Positions 12,207 to 24,152 of a stretch of DNA of 64,000 nt are shown here, in pieces. Positions within the stretch are counted from its first letter, which is position 1, and each line of letters opens with the position of its first letter. Where the stretch lies: NCBI RefSeq assembly GCF_945859705.1, contig NC_079134.1, positions 27,933,636 to 27,997,635 on the forward strand, read 5' to 3'. Made by a program: the position numbers and the translations under genes. This DNA is from Episyrphus balteatus. Lineage: Eukaryota; Arthropoda; Insecta; Diptera; Syrphidae. The notes beneath the pieces were generated by a model, which worked only from the letters and a program-made list of their open reading frames with translations, had not been told where the DNA came from and made no database searches.

Positions 12207-13171
12207 TCATTTATCCCATAATCCGAGATCCTTCATTTTAATTTGGAAATATCGTTCAACTGTATTAGCACATCGATAATATTCCGTATCAGGTTGATTA
12301 TAAAATCGACAATTTGAAAAAATTCTCGCCATATCAGCCATAAATAATCGCCTTGTTACATAATAACCCTTTTTCAGACGTTCACTCATAGTCTTCATAT
12401 CCATTGGATACTTTATATGCTCATAATAGTCCGGCACATCGGCCACAACGACAGGTCTTAAAAATGGCCATGCAGATGCATGCTGTTTAACAGCTTGCAA
12501 CACTGTGGCTAATGAAGTTGCCAACTTGTCCGGGTCAATAGATTCTTCGAGTGGACGAGATTGTCGCTGAGCCCGCATCTGTGGCTTCCAGCCAATCTCA
12601 CGCAAACCAGGAATCGATTCTACAGGAATAGCACGAACACCTTCTTTGAAACAAGTCAATCCTGTTCGAATCTTTTGCACCTCCTTATGACGCTGTGCAA
12701 TGAGTTCTTTCAGAATCTCACGTTGTTTTTGAATCACCGAAATAAATTGTGTGTAATTAATGCTGGGATGAAGTTCACAATGCATTAGAGTAGCCCCATC
12801 ATACTCTTTGATATATCCAGCATAAATTGGACGAGCCAATTTGATGTCCTTAGCGAATCCTTGTTTTTTGAAGTAACCGATGGCGAACTCATCGGCATAG
12901 GTGAGGAAATGCCTAATGCCACGTCGAATGCTGTAGTCTTTGAGATGATGCATCAAATGAGATCCATAGCCTTTCATCTGTTCGCTCATGGTAACTGCAC
13001 AAAAGACAATTTCGGTAAATCCTTGCGTGGGGAATGGTCTGAAGCATATTCCGCCAATTGGTTGGCCATCTTTGATGAGAGCTAGAGTCTTGTGTTTTGT
13101 ATCGAAGACCAATTGACTTATGTACTCACGTGGCATTTTAATAAGTTGATGTGCAAACACACTGTGAAGAC
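12207..13171 (-). CDS. Gcn5: Gcn5 histone acetyltransferase, exon 2 (HAT domain and bromodomain)
   Basis: This exon encodes residues 438-758. The acceptor is TTCTCAG|GTCTTCAC at 13171 and joins the exon at 15557 in phase 1. It holds the whole GNAT acetyltransferase domain: substrate-binding KMPREYISQLVFD, the general base Glu491 in FTEIVFCAVT, and the acetyl-CoA loop QMKGYG at 502-507. Next come the linker CFKEGVRAIPVES and a bromodomain (about 660-755) with the acetyl-lysine-contacting Asn729 in RFYNQPDTEYY. The protein acetylates histone H3 within SAGA/ATAC-type coactivator complexes in the nucleus. All key residues are present and the reading frame is intact. Confidence 0.97.
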
Positions 13172-13739
13172 CTGAGAATAAAGAGGAAGAGATAAATTAA
13201 TATGAAAAAGCAGTGTGAAAGTGAAAAACAACCCTCATGAAATTAAAAAAATTAAATATGTATATCTAATAAAAATGACTTCAATCGTGAACTTTTTAAC
13301 AGTCAAATTATGAGTGTATCAAATGAAATCGTTGTTGACATTAATGTTGCAGCAAGCAAGTTTGTTAACAAACTAAGTGTTGTAACTGAAAAATTTACAA
13401 AATAAGTTATTACGAAATCTAGTGAAAATTCGTGGTTCAATAATTATTTGCATAACTAAAAGAAAAATAAGATAATTTGATGAAGGCTGGAAGATCTACA
13501 CAATTGGAAGAAACCAATACAAAAAAGAAATTATTCAGTGTAAACGCAAATATATAAAAGAAAGAGTTGATAATGCATCAGTTCAGAAGAAATGTTGGAT
13601 AATTTAAAAAATATGTATTGAAAAAAAGAAGATTCCAAGATAACATGTGTCGATTTTAATTCGGAACTTTCACAGACAACATCGTTATTAATAGTGTGAA
13701 TGAAATCAGTAACTCAATTTCGGCTGTACCTTTTGTTGA

Positions 13740-13877
13740 TAATATAACAGGTTGACAATATATTTTCAAATTCATTGCAGTTTTTTTTAATGAATATCCG
13801 CTCTGTGCTAATATAACAGATTGACAATATATTTTCAAATTCAGTTCAGTTTCTTTAATGGATATCCGCTCTGTGCT
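13740..13877. repeat. Two 69-bp tandem copies
   Basis: TAATATAACAG.TTGACAATAT occurs at 13740 and again at 13809, each followed by TTTTCAAATTCA and ending ATATCCGCTCTGTGCT. The second copy differs by a few substitutions. The duplication lies in the degenerate LINE of the Gcn5 intron. Confidence 0.8.
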
Positions 13878-13959
13878 TTTGCAGTTAAAAAATAAAAGAG
13901 ATTATACTTTCTTGTGTCCTAAAATATATTTGGAGAACTTTGACCTATTGGGACCAGCT

Positions 13960-15130
13960 TTACAGTCGATAGTCAACAAATCTTTTTAAAACGGTGTCTT
14001 TCCAGACTCTTAGAAAGAATTTATATTATATAGTGTGTCCCATTGAAAAAATATCAAATACAAAAAAATGTGATGAATTTCGACCAGTGAACAGTTTACC
14101 TACATATGAAAAAAATTTAGAAAAAAATTGCCTTTCGACAATTTGAAAATTACTTCGAAATTAATAAAATAATAATTGAAACAATCTGTCTTTTGAAAAG
14201 CGCATTCTTGTGAAAGTACCTGTAACTCTAACAAACTGGAAAGAAAGTGTTTCTGAACAAACATTTTTTTATAGTGTTTTCTTAGACTTGAAACGTGCGT
14301 TCGAAACAATTGGCCGATCAATTCTGTTAAGTAAATTGAACAAATATGGAATTTAAAACATTGAACTTGATTGGTTTAAGACTTATCTCAAAAATAGAAT
14401 TCAGAAATGTAAATTAAATGGACATTTTTCAAAACCAAATTATGTTGACCTGGGAATTCTTTAAGGATCTGTATTGGGGACTCTAATGTATATAATCTAC
14501 ATTAACGACTTAAAATACTGTGAATTTGCCCTGTTTGCTGATGATGCTTTGATCTACTTTGCTGGAGAAACTATTGAAGAATGTCACAAGAAAGTGCAAG
14601 AACACCTAAATAATGTATGGATATGCCAAAATAAACTTAAATTAAATGCGCAAAAAACTAAATGTATGCTATTGTCAAATAAAACTTGTTTCAATTTCAA
14701 TGGGAATCTAGTAGTCGAAATCCAAATCATAGAAAAAGTTAATAAAATTAAATACCTTGGTATTATGATAGATAGCAAACTTACATATGAAAGTCATATT
14801 GAAAACACTTGTAAAAAAAATTCAAAAACGATAGGTTTTTTAAAAAGAATCAGAAAAGATATAACTTTGTTATGTTAACAGCAATTAATTATTTATAATG
14901 TCATTGTAAAACCGAATTTTGAGTATTGTTCAACTATTTTGATTTTATGTAATAAAAGTTCAATTGCCAGGCTTCAAAAAATGCAAAATAAAGCAATGAG
15001 AAGCATTTTGAAATGTAATAAATATACGTCAATTTAACATAATTAGAAGCTTTAAAATGGCTTACCGTTAAACAAAGAATTTTAATGAATATGTTAATGT
15101 TTGTCTTTAAAATTAAAGTATGTTCGTGAA
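13960..15130 (+). pseudogene. Dead Jockey-like LINE reverse transcriptase
   Basis: Frames broken by stops spell typical RT blocks in order: FRPVNSLPTYEKNLE, then FLDLKRAFETI, then GTLMYIIYINDL, the catalytic FADD in ALFADDALIYF near 14540, and KYLGIMIDSKLTYESHI near 14760. Only 14474-14878 is still open. The order and wording fit non-LTR retrotransposon ORF2, probably of the Jockey group. It lies antisense inside the Gcn5 intron and cannot encode an active enzyme. Confidence 0.85.
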
Positions 15131-15287
15131 GTTCAACGTATGTACTTAAAAATATGAATGATATAAGACTGCCAAATTTTAAAACTACCAGAGGTCAAAA
15201 TTTCCTTATATGTATATACAAATGTTTTAAGATTTTTAATAAATTTCCGAGTCATGTAAAATGTGAAACATATATTAAAAGAATTAA

Positions 15288-15423
15288 GGCCCAATTTATT
15301 CACTCTCCATTATTTTTAAAGGCTCCATTAAAAATTATAAAACTGTCAAATCGCATACAAATTTTAAAATTTCCCTTTTTTAATGGCGACTTTAAATTTA
15401 ATGGAGTGTGAATAAATTGGACC
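15288..15423. mobile_element. MITE with TAA target duplication
   Basis: GGCCCAATTTATTCACTC at 15288 and GAGTGTGAATAAATTGGACC ending at 15423 are inverted repeats. TAA flanks both sides (15285-15287 and 15424-15426). A related copy lies at 62492-62620. The 3-bp duplication suggests a PIF/Harbinger origin. Confidence 0.75.
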
Positions 15424-15556
15424 TAAGAGAAGCATTGTGGAATTTTTAAGACTTAAATATTAAAATTTTAAATTTGTTAATAAGCCTAAATACTGTGCTA
15501 ATAAATATTTATCTAATAATTCAATTCAAATGGCGGAGAGACTCCTTTCTACTTAC

Positions 15557-16868
15557 CCAAAAGCCACAACATTGTTTGTTTCTCCACCGGCTGTGACAAT
15601 GAATTACCAACAATATGAAACTGAATTTGTCCCTGAGTCTCTTCCGCCTTAACTGTTTCATCTCTCGACACATTAACCGGAAATAGTACTTCAGTTTTTG
15701 CCTGATTCTTTGACTCTGAAATAATCTTTATAGCTCTCAAAACTGTTTCATCAGACAAATCTTCATTATCCGATTCACGATCGGTTTCTTTCTTCGGTCG
15801 CTTATAAGCCGGTTCAGCTGGACGTTTCAGCGCTCCAGCTGCAGCTTCTTGTTGACGTTTTCTCTGCTGCGAAAGAAATGTATTCGGCGGACGATATGAT
15901 TGATCCCATATAGGTGAATCATCTTTTAATATTTCAGCTTTAAGAGATTCCAAAAATTTGGGCATTTGTGTGATTATAGCTCTTTTATCAGCTGGGAAGC
16001 GATCCCGCTCGGTTATGCATTTTTTCTTCAATTGTTGTGCCATGCAAAGGAAAACAGTTTTGAGAAGAGTTCTTCCAAATACGAGAGATGTCTCAAAATG
16101 CCTCAAGGAATCGCAGAATGCAGGCACATGACAAAACACCAACCAACGAGTGTAGTTAATTTTATATGTCGATGCGTCTTCGTGAGTCAAGTCAGCTCGA
16201 CGTATCGATGGTGCCTCAAAATTGTAATGGTTAAGGAAATTAAGGAATGTCTTAGCGACTTCGGTCATGGTACTTAACTCAGATTGACTCAAATGATTGT
16301 ATTTGTAAAAGACAAAGCTAGAAATCGCTTTGGCTATACAAGGAGCTTCAAATGGGGGATCCCCTAACGGACCCCGAATGATTGCTTTTTGTCTTGAAAT
16401 GACACATTGTCTTAGCAATCGAAATAAATACAAATAGACTTTTTTTGTGTCTTCATCAGCGACACGTTGCATGCTCATAAATAAGTTCTCCATGTCAATT
16501 ATAGCTCCGAGGAGTTCATTCATCTGATCACTTGAAATGCCATCCAAGTGAGAGATGTGATTTTGCAAAGGATGCTTGCAAACAACATTTCGACACTCCT
16601 CGGAGAATTCGGGGCAATAAGAGCTCTCAACATTGCGTTGGCGATTCTCTTGTTGGAGTGTCTTCCAGCCAGTGCAACGACAGTTTTCCACCTGACAGGC
16701 GGAATACATGGATAACTTTGCCAATTGTTGGGGCAAAGGGAGATTAAAGGCTTTTTGTTTGCGGAGTTGAATGCGTTCGAGACTGTTCTGGCGGGTGCCT
16801 TCTTGTGTCGCAGTTGTTGATGTGGCCGATGCAACATTGGCACCATGAACTTCTCGGGGTGTTTCCAT
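15557..16868 (-). CDS. Gcn5: Gcn5 histone acetyltransferase, exon 1 (PCAF N-terminal domain)
   Basis: This exon encodes residues 1-437 plus one base of codon 438. The start chosen is the ATG at 16868-16866, in context AGAAAATGG and giving METPRE. The frame continues upstream but has no earlier ATG. After a low-complexity Ser/Thr/Ala tail the protein has the Cys/His-rich start of the PCAF homology domain (SACQVENCRCTGWK, then VVCKHPLQNHISHL). A long helical region follows, then a Lys/Arg-rich nuclear-localisation-like segment KRPAEPAYKRPKKE. The exon ends VGNSLSQPVEKQTMLWLLG, matching the position where animal GCN5/PCAF runs into the catalytic domain. Total length 758 compares with roughly 800-830 in other animals. 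Confidence 0.96.
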
Positions 16869-16966
16869 TTTCTTTAAAGATTCTTTTGATTTCAAAGAAA
16901 AAATGTTTTGTTTATTTTTTCATTCGATAAGAGAAAAAAAAACAACAAATATTTAATTTTGTATGC

Positions 16967-17085
16967 CAGTGTAAATGTGTTAGAGGAGATCAGAGAATCT
17001 TCTAATCTAATTTGAACTAGGATGTTAGAAGAGTTCAGATATATTCTAATTGCATACTTAAAGAATTTAACACCGATTTACACTG
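16967..17085. mobile_element. Short MITE just upstream of Gcn5
   Basis: CAGTGTAAATGTGTTA at 16967 is mirrored by TAACACCGATTTACACTG ending at 17085. Only 119 bp long, it lies 99 bp upstream of the Gcn5 start codon and therefore in or next to its leader or promoter. CAGTG-type ends are reminiscent of hAT elements, but no target duplication was found. Confidence 0.6.
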
Positions 17086-17663
17086 CGGAAACACCTTGTT
17101 TTTACAGGTTTTGTAATTTTATATTTTCACAATGGAATGTAGTTATTTTGGTCACAAAATATTAAAATTATACTAGTCATTAGTTTATTAACACATGGAA
17201 AGTTGTTTTTGGTTATTTTAATGGTTTTTTGTGGATAAATTTGTTTATTAAATGCAGAGCCACATAGGCAACGAAAAGTTTTTGCGAATGAATTTCGTTC
17301 GTTGTTGATTTGTTCTGTAGTTGTTGGGATGGAATAGGACTATCCTGCTTTCTCAAGCAAAGTTGATTGCATTTGTCTCTGTTTTACTACACCGGTGCTT
17401 ATATTTGCTTTTGCATTCCAAAAGCCAAAACAAATGGATTTATGCAGGGATGTTATGAGTTGTTTTTATTTTATAGGGTATATTTGCCTAGTTTTTCTTA
17501 TTTGAACAAAAAGAATTTAAAATCTGTGTTCAAAAAAAAAAAAAAAAAAACAAACAAAATACATAGAGTTAAATTTTGAAAAAAAAAACTTTTTTCATAC
17601 CATTTTTGTATATTATTCCTAATTTTGAAAATTTTTGATTTTTCTTTGGTTTACCTATCTAAA
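17086..17663. other. AT-rich spacer upstream of Gcn5
   Basis: No gene or structured repeat was recognised. A long A run occurs near 17530-17550. The Gcn5 promoter should lie within 16870-17300, but no TATA box or initiator stands out. Confidence 0.45.
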
Positions 17664-17876
17664 ATTTAAACGATATTTATTAATAAAATGTTCAAATAAA
17701 CTCAAAAAAATTTGATTTTGCTCATAAAAAAGTGATTTAAACGATATTTATTAATAAAATGTTCAAATAAACTCAAAAAAATTTGATTTTGCTCATAAAA
17801 AAGTGATTTAAACGATATTTATTAATAAAATGTTCAAATAAACTCAAAAAAATTTGATTTTGCTCATAAAAAGTGA
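17664..17876. repeat. 71-bp tandem repeat, three copies
   Basis: ATTTAAACGATATTTATTAA starts at 17664, 17735 and 17806, a period of exactly 71 bp. The copies are almost identical through TTTGATTTTGCTCATAAAA; the last is one A shorter in its A run. This is a recent non-coding minisatellite between Gcn5 and SamDC. Confidence 0.92.
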
Positions 17877-20649
17877 TTAGAATTAAGTCATTTAGAGCTG
17901 CAGAGAGATATGATGTTTTATTTAATCTCAAAAGTTCAAACCCTCACAACAGAAAAACTGTTTGATGAATAAATCTGTAACTTTGCAGGTTAATTTCAGG
18001 TATCTAAAGTTTCAATAACTAAGCCTCAGTTTGATCTTATCACCCATAGATATAAAAAAGCGGTACATTTTCTAAAAAATCGGAAAGATGCTTATTTTGA
18101 TAGCTTTTTTAAATTGATCTTAAAAATAAGAAAACATTTTTTGTAACAAAGAAAACTAAAACTAAAGTAAATTAAAGTAAAAACAAAAAAAAAAATGGAA
18201 AATTTTGGTTTGTGGACAGTTTCAAAGATTTTGCTATTTTACGATTCGAAATAAAATATTTAGTTAAAAAATCCAACTAGAAGAATGTAGCTTTCCCACG
18301 CTTTTTGTTTTGTCATGATACGATCATTTTTTATTGAGGTATACAGCCTTTCGAAAATCTTTTTTTTTTTTTTGTTCCCTTAATTTTTTGGGCTAGTGTA
18401 TTTGGAAAAAAGCAGTATACTTTTCCTGTTTTTGCCGGATGGCAGTACGGAGTTTCAAAACTAAGTACAAATACTGCAATTACAGCCCTGAGCAAAAAAA
18501 CTTTTCGAAGAAAAATCCAGCAAAGCTTATTTTAGTTTGATTTCGTTACAAGAGTTCTTAATTCATTCTTAGTAGGAGTTTTGAGGAATTTTTTAAGCTG
18601 AATATGAATGAAAATTTATAATAATATGGTTAATTGAGAGAGGGAATGAAAGTTTTGAGGGTTTTCAGTTTTTTTGTCTCGTCGGGTCTTTTTTTGTTCG
18701 TCGTTTTTTTTTCAGCCCGTTTTTTTTCGGTTTTTTTTCGAAAAAAACGGTTTAAACAGGGAGAACAAAAAAACCGGTTAGGCGAAGCAAAAAAAAAAAC
18801 CAGCCGGTTTTTCCCATCCCTAGATGGAGCTAAAGAAATTTTTTATGTAGGTAATCCACTACAGTCAGTTTTGTATTGAAATGTCTTATTTTTTATCACT
18901 TCTAGAAACTTATCAAGGCTAATGAATAAATTAGGAGGAACATGAGACCCAACATTTTTATTTGGTATGTATGCCTCCAAGGGAGGGACATAATTCCCAA
19001 ATTGAATTTGGGGCCATCCTTAATACATTTGGGCCTTATAAACATGAAGTGTATCTCTTTTAAATTAAAAAAAAAATAGCTTATTTTATCTGGGCTTGCG
19101 TCTGCTTTTTTTCTTACTTTCTTACAATCGGCCTTATTTCTCAGTCGAACTCGGACTCGGGTTTTGAAAAAGGCCGAATGTGAAATGATGCCGAATTTTG
19201 GAATTCGTCGTTACTTCTCTCGGCATTATTTCACGGAATCAGGAAGCTCGTCTTTGCGAACGCAATTGAAACTAGACGTGTGGAATTGGAAATAGCTGCA
19301 TTTTTAAATTTTGCGTATATACGGATCTAATTTTGTAGTTCTGCCATTACAGTAAACAAAATACATCTAAATTTATGTTTTAATATTTATTTATTTGATA
19401 TTCATTCAATATTACAACATTAATAATACATTATGACAATATTTAAGTAATTTTTTTTTGATTTAATAAATAGAGTCTTATTTTATATTTTATTTTTTCA
19501 ATAAATAATAATTTAACGTTTTATTGTTTTGTAAGATTTTCTTTTTCTTATTACATTAATATCCACTAAAATATGTAACAAAAAAAAAAAAAAAAAAAAA
19601 ATCATTACATTCTAAACATTATCACCGGAATTTTTTATCATATCATATTTTGTAATCGCATTCAGTACACATCTGTTTACTTGAAATTGAATAAAGAAAA
19701 AAAAAAAAACAGTTTTGTCTTAATTTTAATTCTATTAATTCAATAAATCTCTAAGAAAATTTAATAGGTAATAATAATAATGAGTTAAATCAACATTTTT
19801 TTTAATAATTTGTTTTCTTTTATTTTAATTTAAATTCTTGATTGTAATCAATCTTAATTTTAGGAGACATTTTTTTTGCATTTCAGCACCTGCATAAAGA
19901 GTAATTTTTCTTATTTCTAGTTAATGTATCCTTTTCTCGTTAGCCATCTTTTTCTTCGTATTCCTTAGTACGAGTTCCTACTAAACATGTCATAAAGAAC
20001 TAAAAAATTCCTAAATACACTTGAGTAGGAATAATTAAACTTTATTGGATGTTACGATAATTATTTTAAGTTGATTTATTAAATACTTGTTTTTTTTTTT
20101 TTGTATTGAATTTTCTTTTTATTTATATTTTTTTTTTGTATTTTCTTAATATGAGTTTTATAACGACAATATTTGAGTTTTCGTATTTCTTTTTTACGTT
20201 AACAATTTCATTAGTCAGAAAAATATTTTTTTTGTGTAAGTATAAATTTAAGTTGCTTTAAATTCAGATGGTATAAATAATACATAATATACAAATCTAA
20301 AAAAAAATAGCACTGCAAATTAAATAAAACGGCAGGATTAACAATGGCATTTTTGTTTTCATAGAAATTATAGTAAACATTTATTAAAGAAAAATAGTTT
20401 TTGTAAGCTTTTGTCTTGGTTTAAATAAGTTGACCTAGCCGTCTAGATCTGGCACAGTTGATTGAGTACTTTCTAAAAAAAATAGACAGATTTAAGCTTT
20501 TAAACAAAATTTTTGTCGCTGGAAAACTAAATAAAAAAAAAACTTTTTAACGTCGTCCTTGGAATTTCATAAGGCAACGTTAAAGAAATTCTTATAAATT
20601 CTTATAAAAATAAAAAAATTGGGCAAAAAGGACATCAATGTCCCAATAT
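17877..20649. other. AT-rich intergenic DNA, no gene seen
   Basis: Mostly low-complexity A/T sequence. Near 18690-18790 CCGGTTTTTT-type runs face their complements, and 19130-19260 is a patch with more balanced base composition (CTCAGTCGAACTCGGACTCG). Neither shows a coding frame or clear element ends. Confidence 0.45.
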
Positions 20650-20853
20650 CATTTCGGGAACGCTTCAATTCCTTTTACTTTTGATATTCATATTCAAAAT
20701 TTTATTAAAACACGCCTTATAATTAAAAAAATTTGTTTTGAGAATGCACAACAAATGAAAGTCACGGTTTAAGATAAAACTTTGAATATGTCCCCTAGTC
20801 GTATTTGATCAAATGATCTATTTTTTGACGTTTTTGAAAACGTTCCCGAAATG
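20650..20853. mobile_element. MITE with CATTTCGGGAACG ends
   Basis: CATTTCGGGAACG at 20650 is mirrored by CGTTCCCGAAATG ending at 20853, bounding about 200 bp of AT-rich non-coding sequence. No target duplication is certain. Confidence 0.55.
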
Positions 20854-21956
20854 TTTTTGTTAGATTTCAATTACTTTTTGGCAATATTTTGAAAACAAGG
20901 AAGTTTGTGCTCTGATAAATGATTAACTAACACACAATTTTAGCGTGTAATCTTTTAAGAAGACAGTTGAATTTTACAATAACACGTAAATTGAAAATTT
21001 CCACCTCACCATTGTATGATTTTGTGTTTAGAACAAAAAAATAATGTCTTTTAATTCGTGTGTCGAATATTCTTTTTTGCATAAGCGTTTCTTACATTCG
21101 CATGAAAACGAGAAATAGAAATTATATACCAACGATAAGTCAAACTTCTTCTTCTCCTTGAAGAGAAAAAATCTACACTTAAAAATAAAACTTGTTTATA
21201 CCATCCATCCAACATTAAAATATTTATTTAATATTTGTAAAGTTTATTAAAAGCATTTTACGGTGCAATTTTTTTAGTTGTTATAAGAAGATTCAGATGC
21301 TTTCAATGGAAGGTTAGAAAAAACTATGAATGCAGAATTTTAAATTTAAATGGTCACCATGGTGTATGCGTAATATTTTTCCTATGCAAAATTTTTGCTG
21401 GCATTCGGGATCGTGGAGCATTTCTGGAAAACAAATAGATTTTGTACGAGTGAAGCACAAACCGTCTAAACCGTATTCTTTTTAATGTCTATTCAAACAG
21501 ATAGCCTTTTAAACATTAAGATTTTTGTAGTTTTCGGTATGAATTTTCGTAAACAAATCCCTAACTATAACGGGATACTTTGGAGGAAATTAAAAGTGTT
21601 CTAATAGTTGCATTCCGATGATGACATTTAATCATAAGATTTCTCTGAGGCGTTATTCGAAATGGATACCTCGAAGGGGAAATGTGTCTGATATCATACG
21701 AATCGGAAAGTTTTTACCTGTCGAAAGCAAACCTCAAAGAATGATTCATATGAAATCGGAGAATTTTCCTAGGATATCTTGATAGGGCCGAGAAAGAGAC
21801 AGGAATCGTCAAAACATTTCCGTTTTATCGTATTTGTATGCTCCGATTAGGCTATTAGACACTAACTTTTAACATCCTGACTTCCAAAAAATAGATTGCG
21901 AATTTTAATAATATCTTGAAAACGTAATAACTGCTATGACTTTTTTTCTGTCTATA

Positions 21957-22164
21957 CAGGGTTGCCTACTTTTAAGAATTTCAATATCCAGAAATTGTGG
22001 AAAATATACTCCATGCATCCATTATTTAATTTGTTCTTTTCTCAGATAAAAGTGTATTTGATTCCCTGTTGAACAGGATAGGGTTGCTTAGCCTGCATAG
22101 GGTCAACTTTTAGTCCATTTCTACACTTCCTGGAAACTAGATATCTTAAATGTAGGCAACCCTG
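21957..22164. mobile_element. MITE with CAGGGTTGCCTAC ends
   Basis: CAGGGTTGCCTAC at 21957 is mirrored by GTAGGCAACCCTG ending at 22164. CAGGG termini are common in hAT-derived MITEs, but flanking 8-mers do not match, so the assignment is tentative. Confidence 0.6.
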
Positions 22165-23663
22165 GGTAGTACCAACTTTTGAGTAGATATACTGTTCTTT
22201 TTATAATTGTGCTCTCAGAAAATTTTATATTTCTGTAAATAACAGATCGGGGAAGCTTATCTAAAAAAATGCTGTCATAAAATGCATTTTCAATTTATAT
22301 TTGGCAATTCTACTATTCATTTAAATCATGGTCATTAGCCATCTAACAAGAAAACAGGACATCTGCCGGTTCAGCTAGTAAATGATAAAAACGATTTTAT
22401 TTTCTCTTTATTTTTAATATTGGATTGAATTTTTTATATTTTCGTTTCATTAATCAGTGCAAGTTGACTTTAAAGTTTGGTGCTTGGGTTACAGAAAGAG
22501 GCCTTCGAAAACATTTGTAAGTCTTGAATACCCTCAAAACAATAAAAATCTCCAAAGTGCTTTTAAATTGTAAATATTTCCTAAATTCTACTCAAGGATG
22601 CATGTGTGTATTCAATCTGCCAGCTGAATAGATGTTTGCCATTTAAATAAATCTTAATTTTAAACAATACTTCACTCATTTAAATAACTTACATCAATAG
22701 ATTTTTTTTTTTTTGTTTACTTTTTTGTATTATCTATGTAAGTGTGTTAAACACATTTCTAACTTTCTGTACGCACAAAAAAAATAAAGTTTTAAATAAA
22801 TTCTTTTTTTTTTTTTTCTAATCTATTGACTTACATTCCATTTTTACATTTATATATTTTTTCAATATCCCTTGCGCCCTGGGAAAATAAAAAAGGAAAA
22901 ACAAAAATAAAAAAAAACAAGAAAGTTTGTGTAGATAGATTAACAATTCTATCAAAAAAATCAATATTTTATTAAGAGAACAAAAAAAAAAAAATACAAT
23001 AGTTTACAATTTTTTTTGTATTTGTGTTTTGTATACATTATTTTGTTTTTTTTTTTTATATAATAAGTTTGACAAAAAAATAAGAATTCATACAAAATTA
23101 ACTTCACATAATTTTACATGCTTATATTTCCAACCACTAGGAAATATAACAAAAATTAATAAAAAAAAAAAAATTGAAAAAATAATAAGAAAAGTAAACA
23201 AAAAAAAAATTCTATAAATAAAACGCATTTAACGGGCGCAAGGAGACTTTCGCTATCTCATTCTCTTACCGTTATAAATTAAATTTGTCAAAATTATATA
23301 ATTTTTAACTAAATTCCACAAAATTATGAATCTTCTTTTCATATATTTTTTTAAATTCGAATCCAATTGAGATGCAACAAAATTTAATTTTAATAAAAAA
23401 CAATTAATACTATTTTTGAAAATTAGTTTTTTCAAATTTAAGTTAAAATTTGTTTTTGTTGTTGTTGTTTTGGTTTTTATATTAAGAGTAAATATTTTAT
23501 AATAGTAAGAGTAAGAGACGAAACTGATGATGTTGTTGTATATTTTGTTGTTGTTGTTGTATTTGTTTGTTTTTGTGGTGCTGCAGTACTTCATTTGCAA
23601 TGCAATTAAAATACTCAATAATTATTAAATGATGATCAAACGTTGTAATTGCCTTAGGCAATT
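22165..23663. other. Probable SamDC 3' untranslated region and flank
   Basis: AT-rich sequence on the 3' side of SamDC with (TTG)n runs near 23455-23575, which are (CAA)n in the SamDC transcript. Many possible AATAAA signals occur on the minus strand; the actual cleavage site cannot be chosen from sequence. Confidence 0.45.
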
Positions 23664-24152
23664 TCAAGAGATCTTATTGCGCCACCACGAGAATAGAACC
23701 AACGGAGAGTATTCATCCAAATCTATGTAGAATATCCAAGAGTATATTTGTAGTAGCAAGAGAGTTCCAATAAGTAGGCTGTCGATACGTTTTAATGAAT
23801 CAATCCGATGATTATTTGATGGTGGTGGTGGAGATTTTCTCAATTTTGATGATGTTTTAGATGTTGTTGATGTTGCAACAAGAGCAACTGATAGAGCATT
23901 GCATGAATGCTGATGTTGTTGCAGTTTTAATTTTGTGCTTTCATCGGCAATGGATGAGCTGAAGATCAAATTGCTGAATTTGTGGGGAATTGCACAGTGT
24001 TTTGGAGTGGAGAATGGTGTAGAGAATACTGATGAAGTGGAAATTGGAGTTGGAGTTGTTGTTGTTTTAATTGTAGAAGTTAATGGCGACGATGGGGGAG
24101 AATGATGGTTGGTTTTAACCCCGCCAACTAGGCAAGGTTTAACCTGTAACCC
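23664..24152 (-). other. In-frame open extension after the SamDC stop codon
   Basis: Directly after the SamDC TGA (24155-24153) the same frame continues for 162 sense codons before the next stop, a TGA at 23666-23664. The predicted extension has a Thr/Ser/Pro-rich first third, a Gln/His patch, a short proline run, and a hydrophobic stretch LLIGTLLLLQIYSWIFYI near its end. For AT-rich DNA a gap of this length in the gene's own frame is unusual. Either UGA readthrough produces an extended isoform, or CAA/ACA-type low complexity has kept the frame open by chance. Translation is not demonstrated. Confidence 0.4.

Larger units (their letters stand above)
13172..15556 (-). other. Gcn5 intron containing transposon remnants
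   Basis: The GTAAGT donor is at 15556-15551 and the CTCAG acceptor ends at 13172. The 2.4-kb intron contains, in the opposite orientation, a LINE relic (about 13650-15150) and a TAA-flanked MITE (15288-15423). No additional Gcn5 exon was recognised in it. Confidence 0.85.

Noticed and set aside
12561..13085. Plus-strand open frames opposite the Gcn5 HAT exon
   Set aside because: They are antisense shadows of a strongly conserved coding exon and have no similarity of their own.
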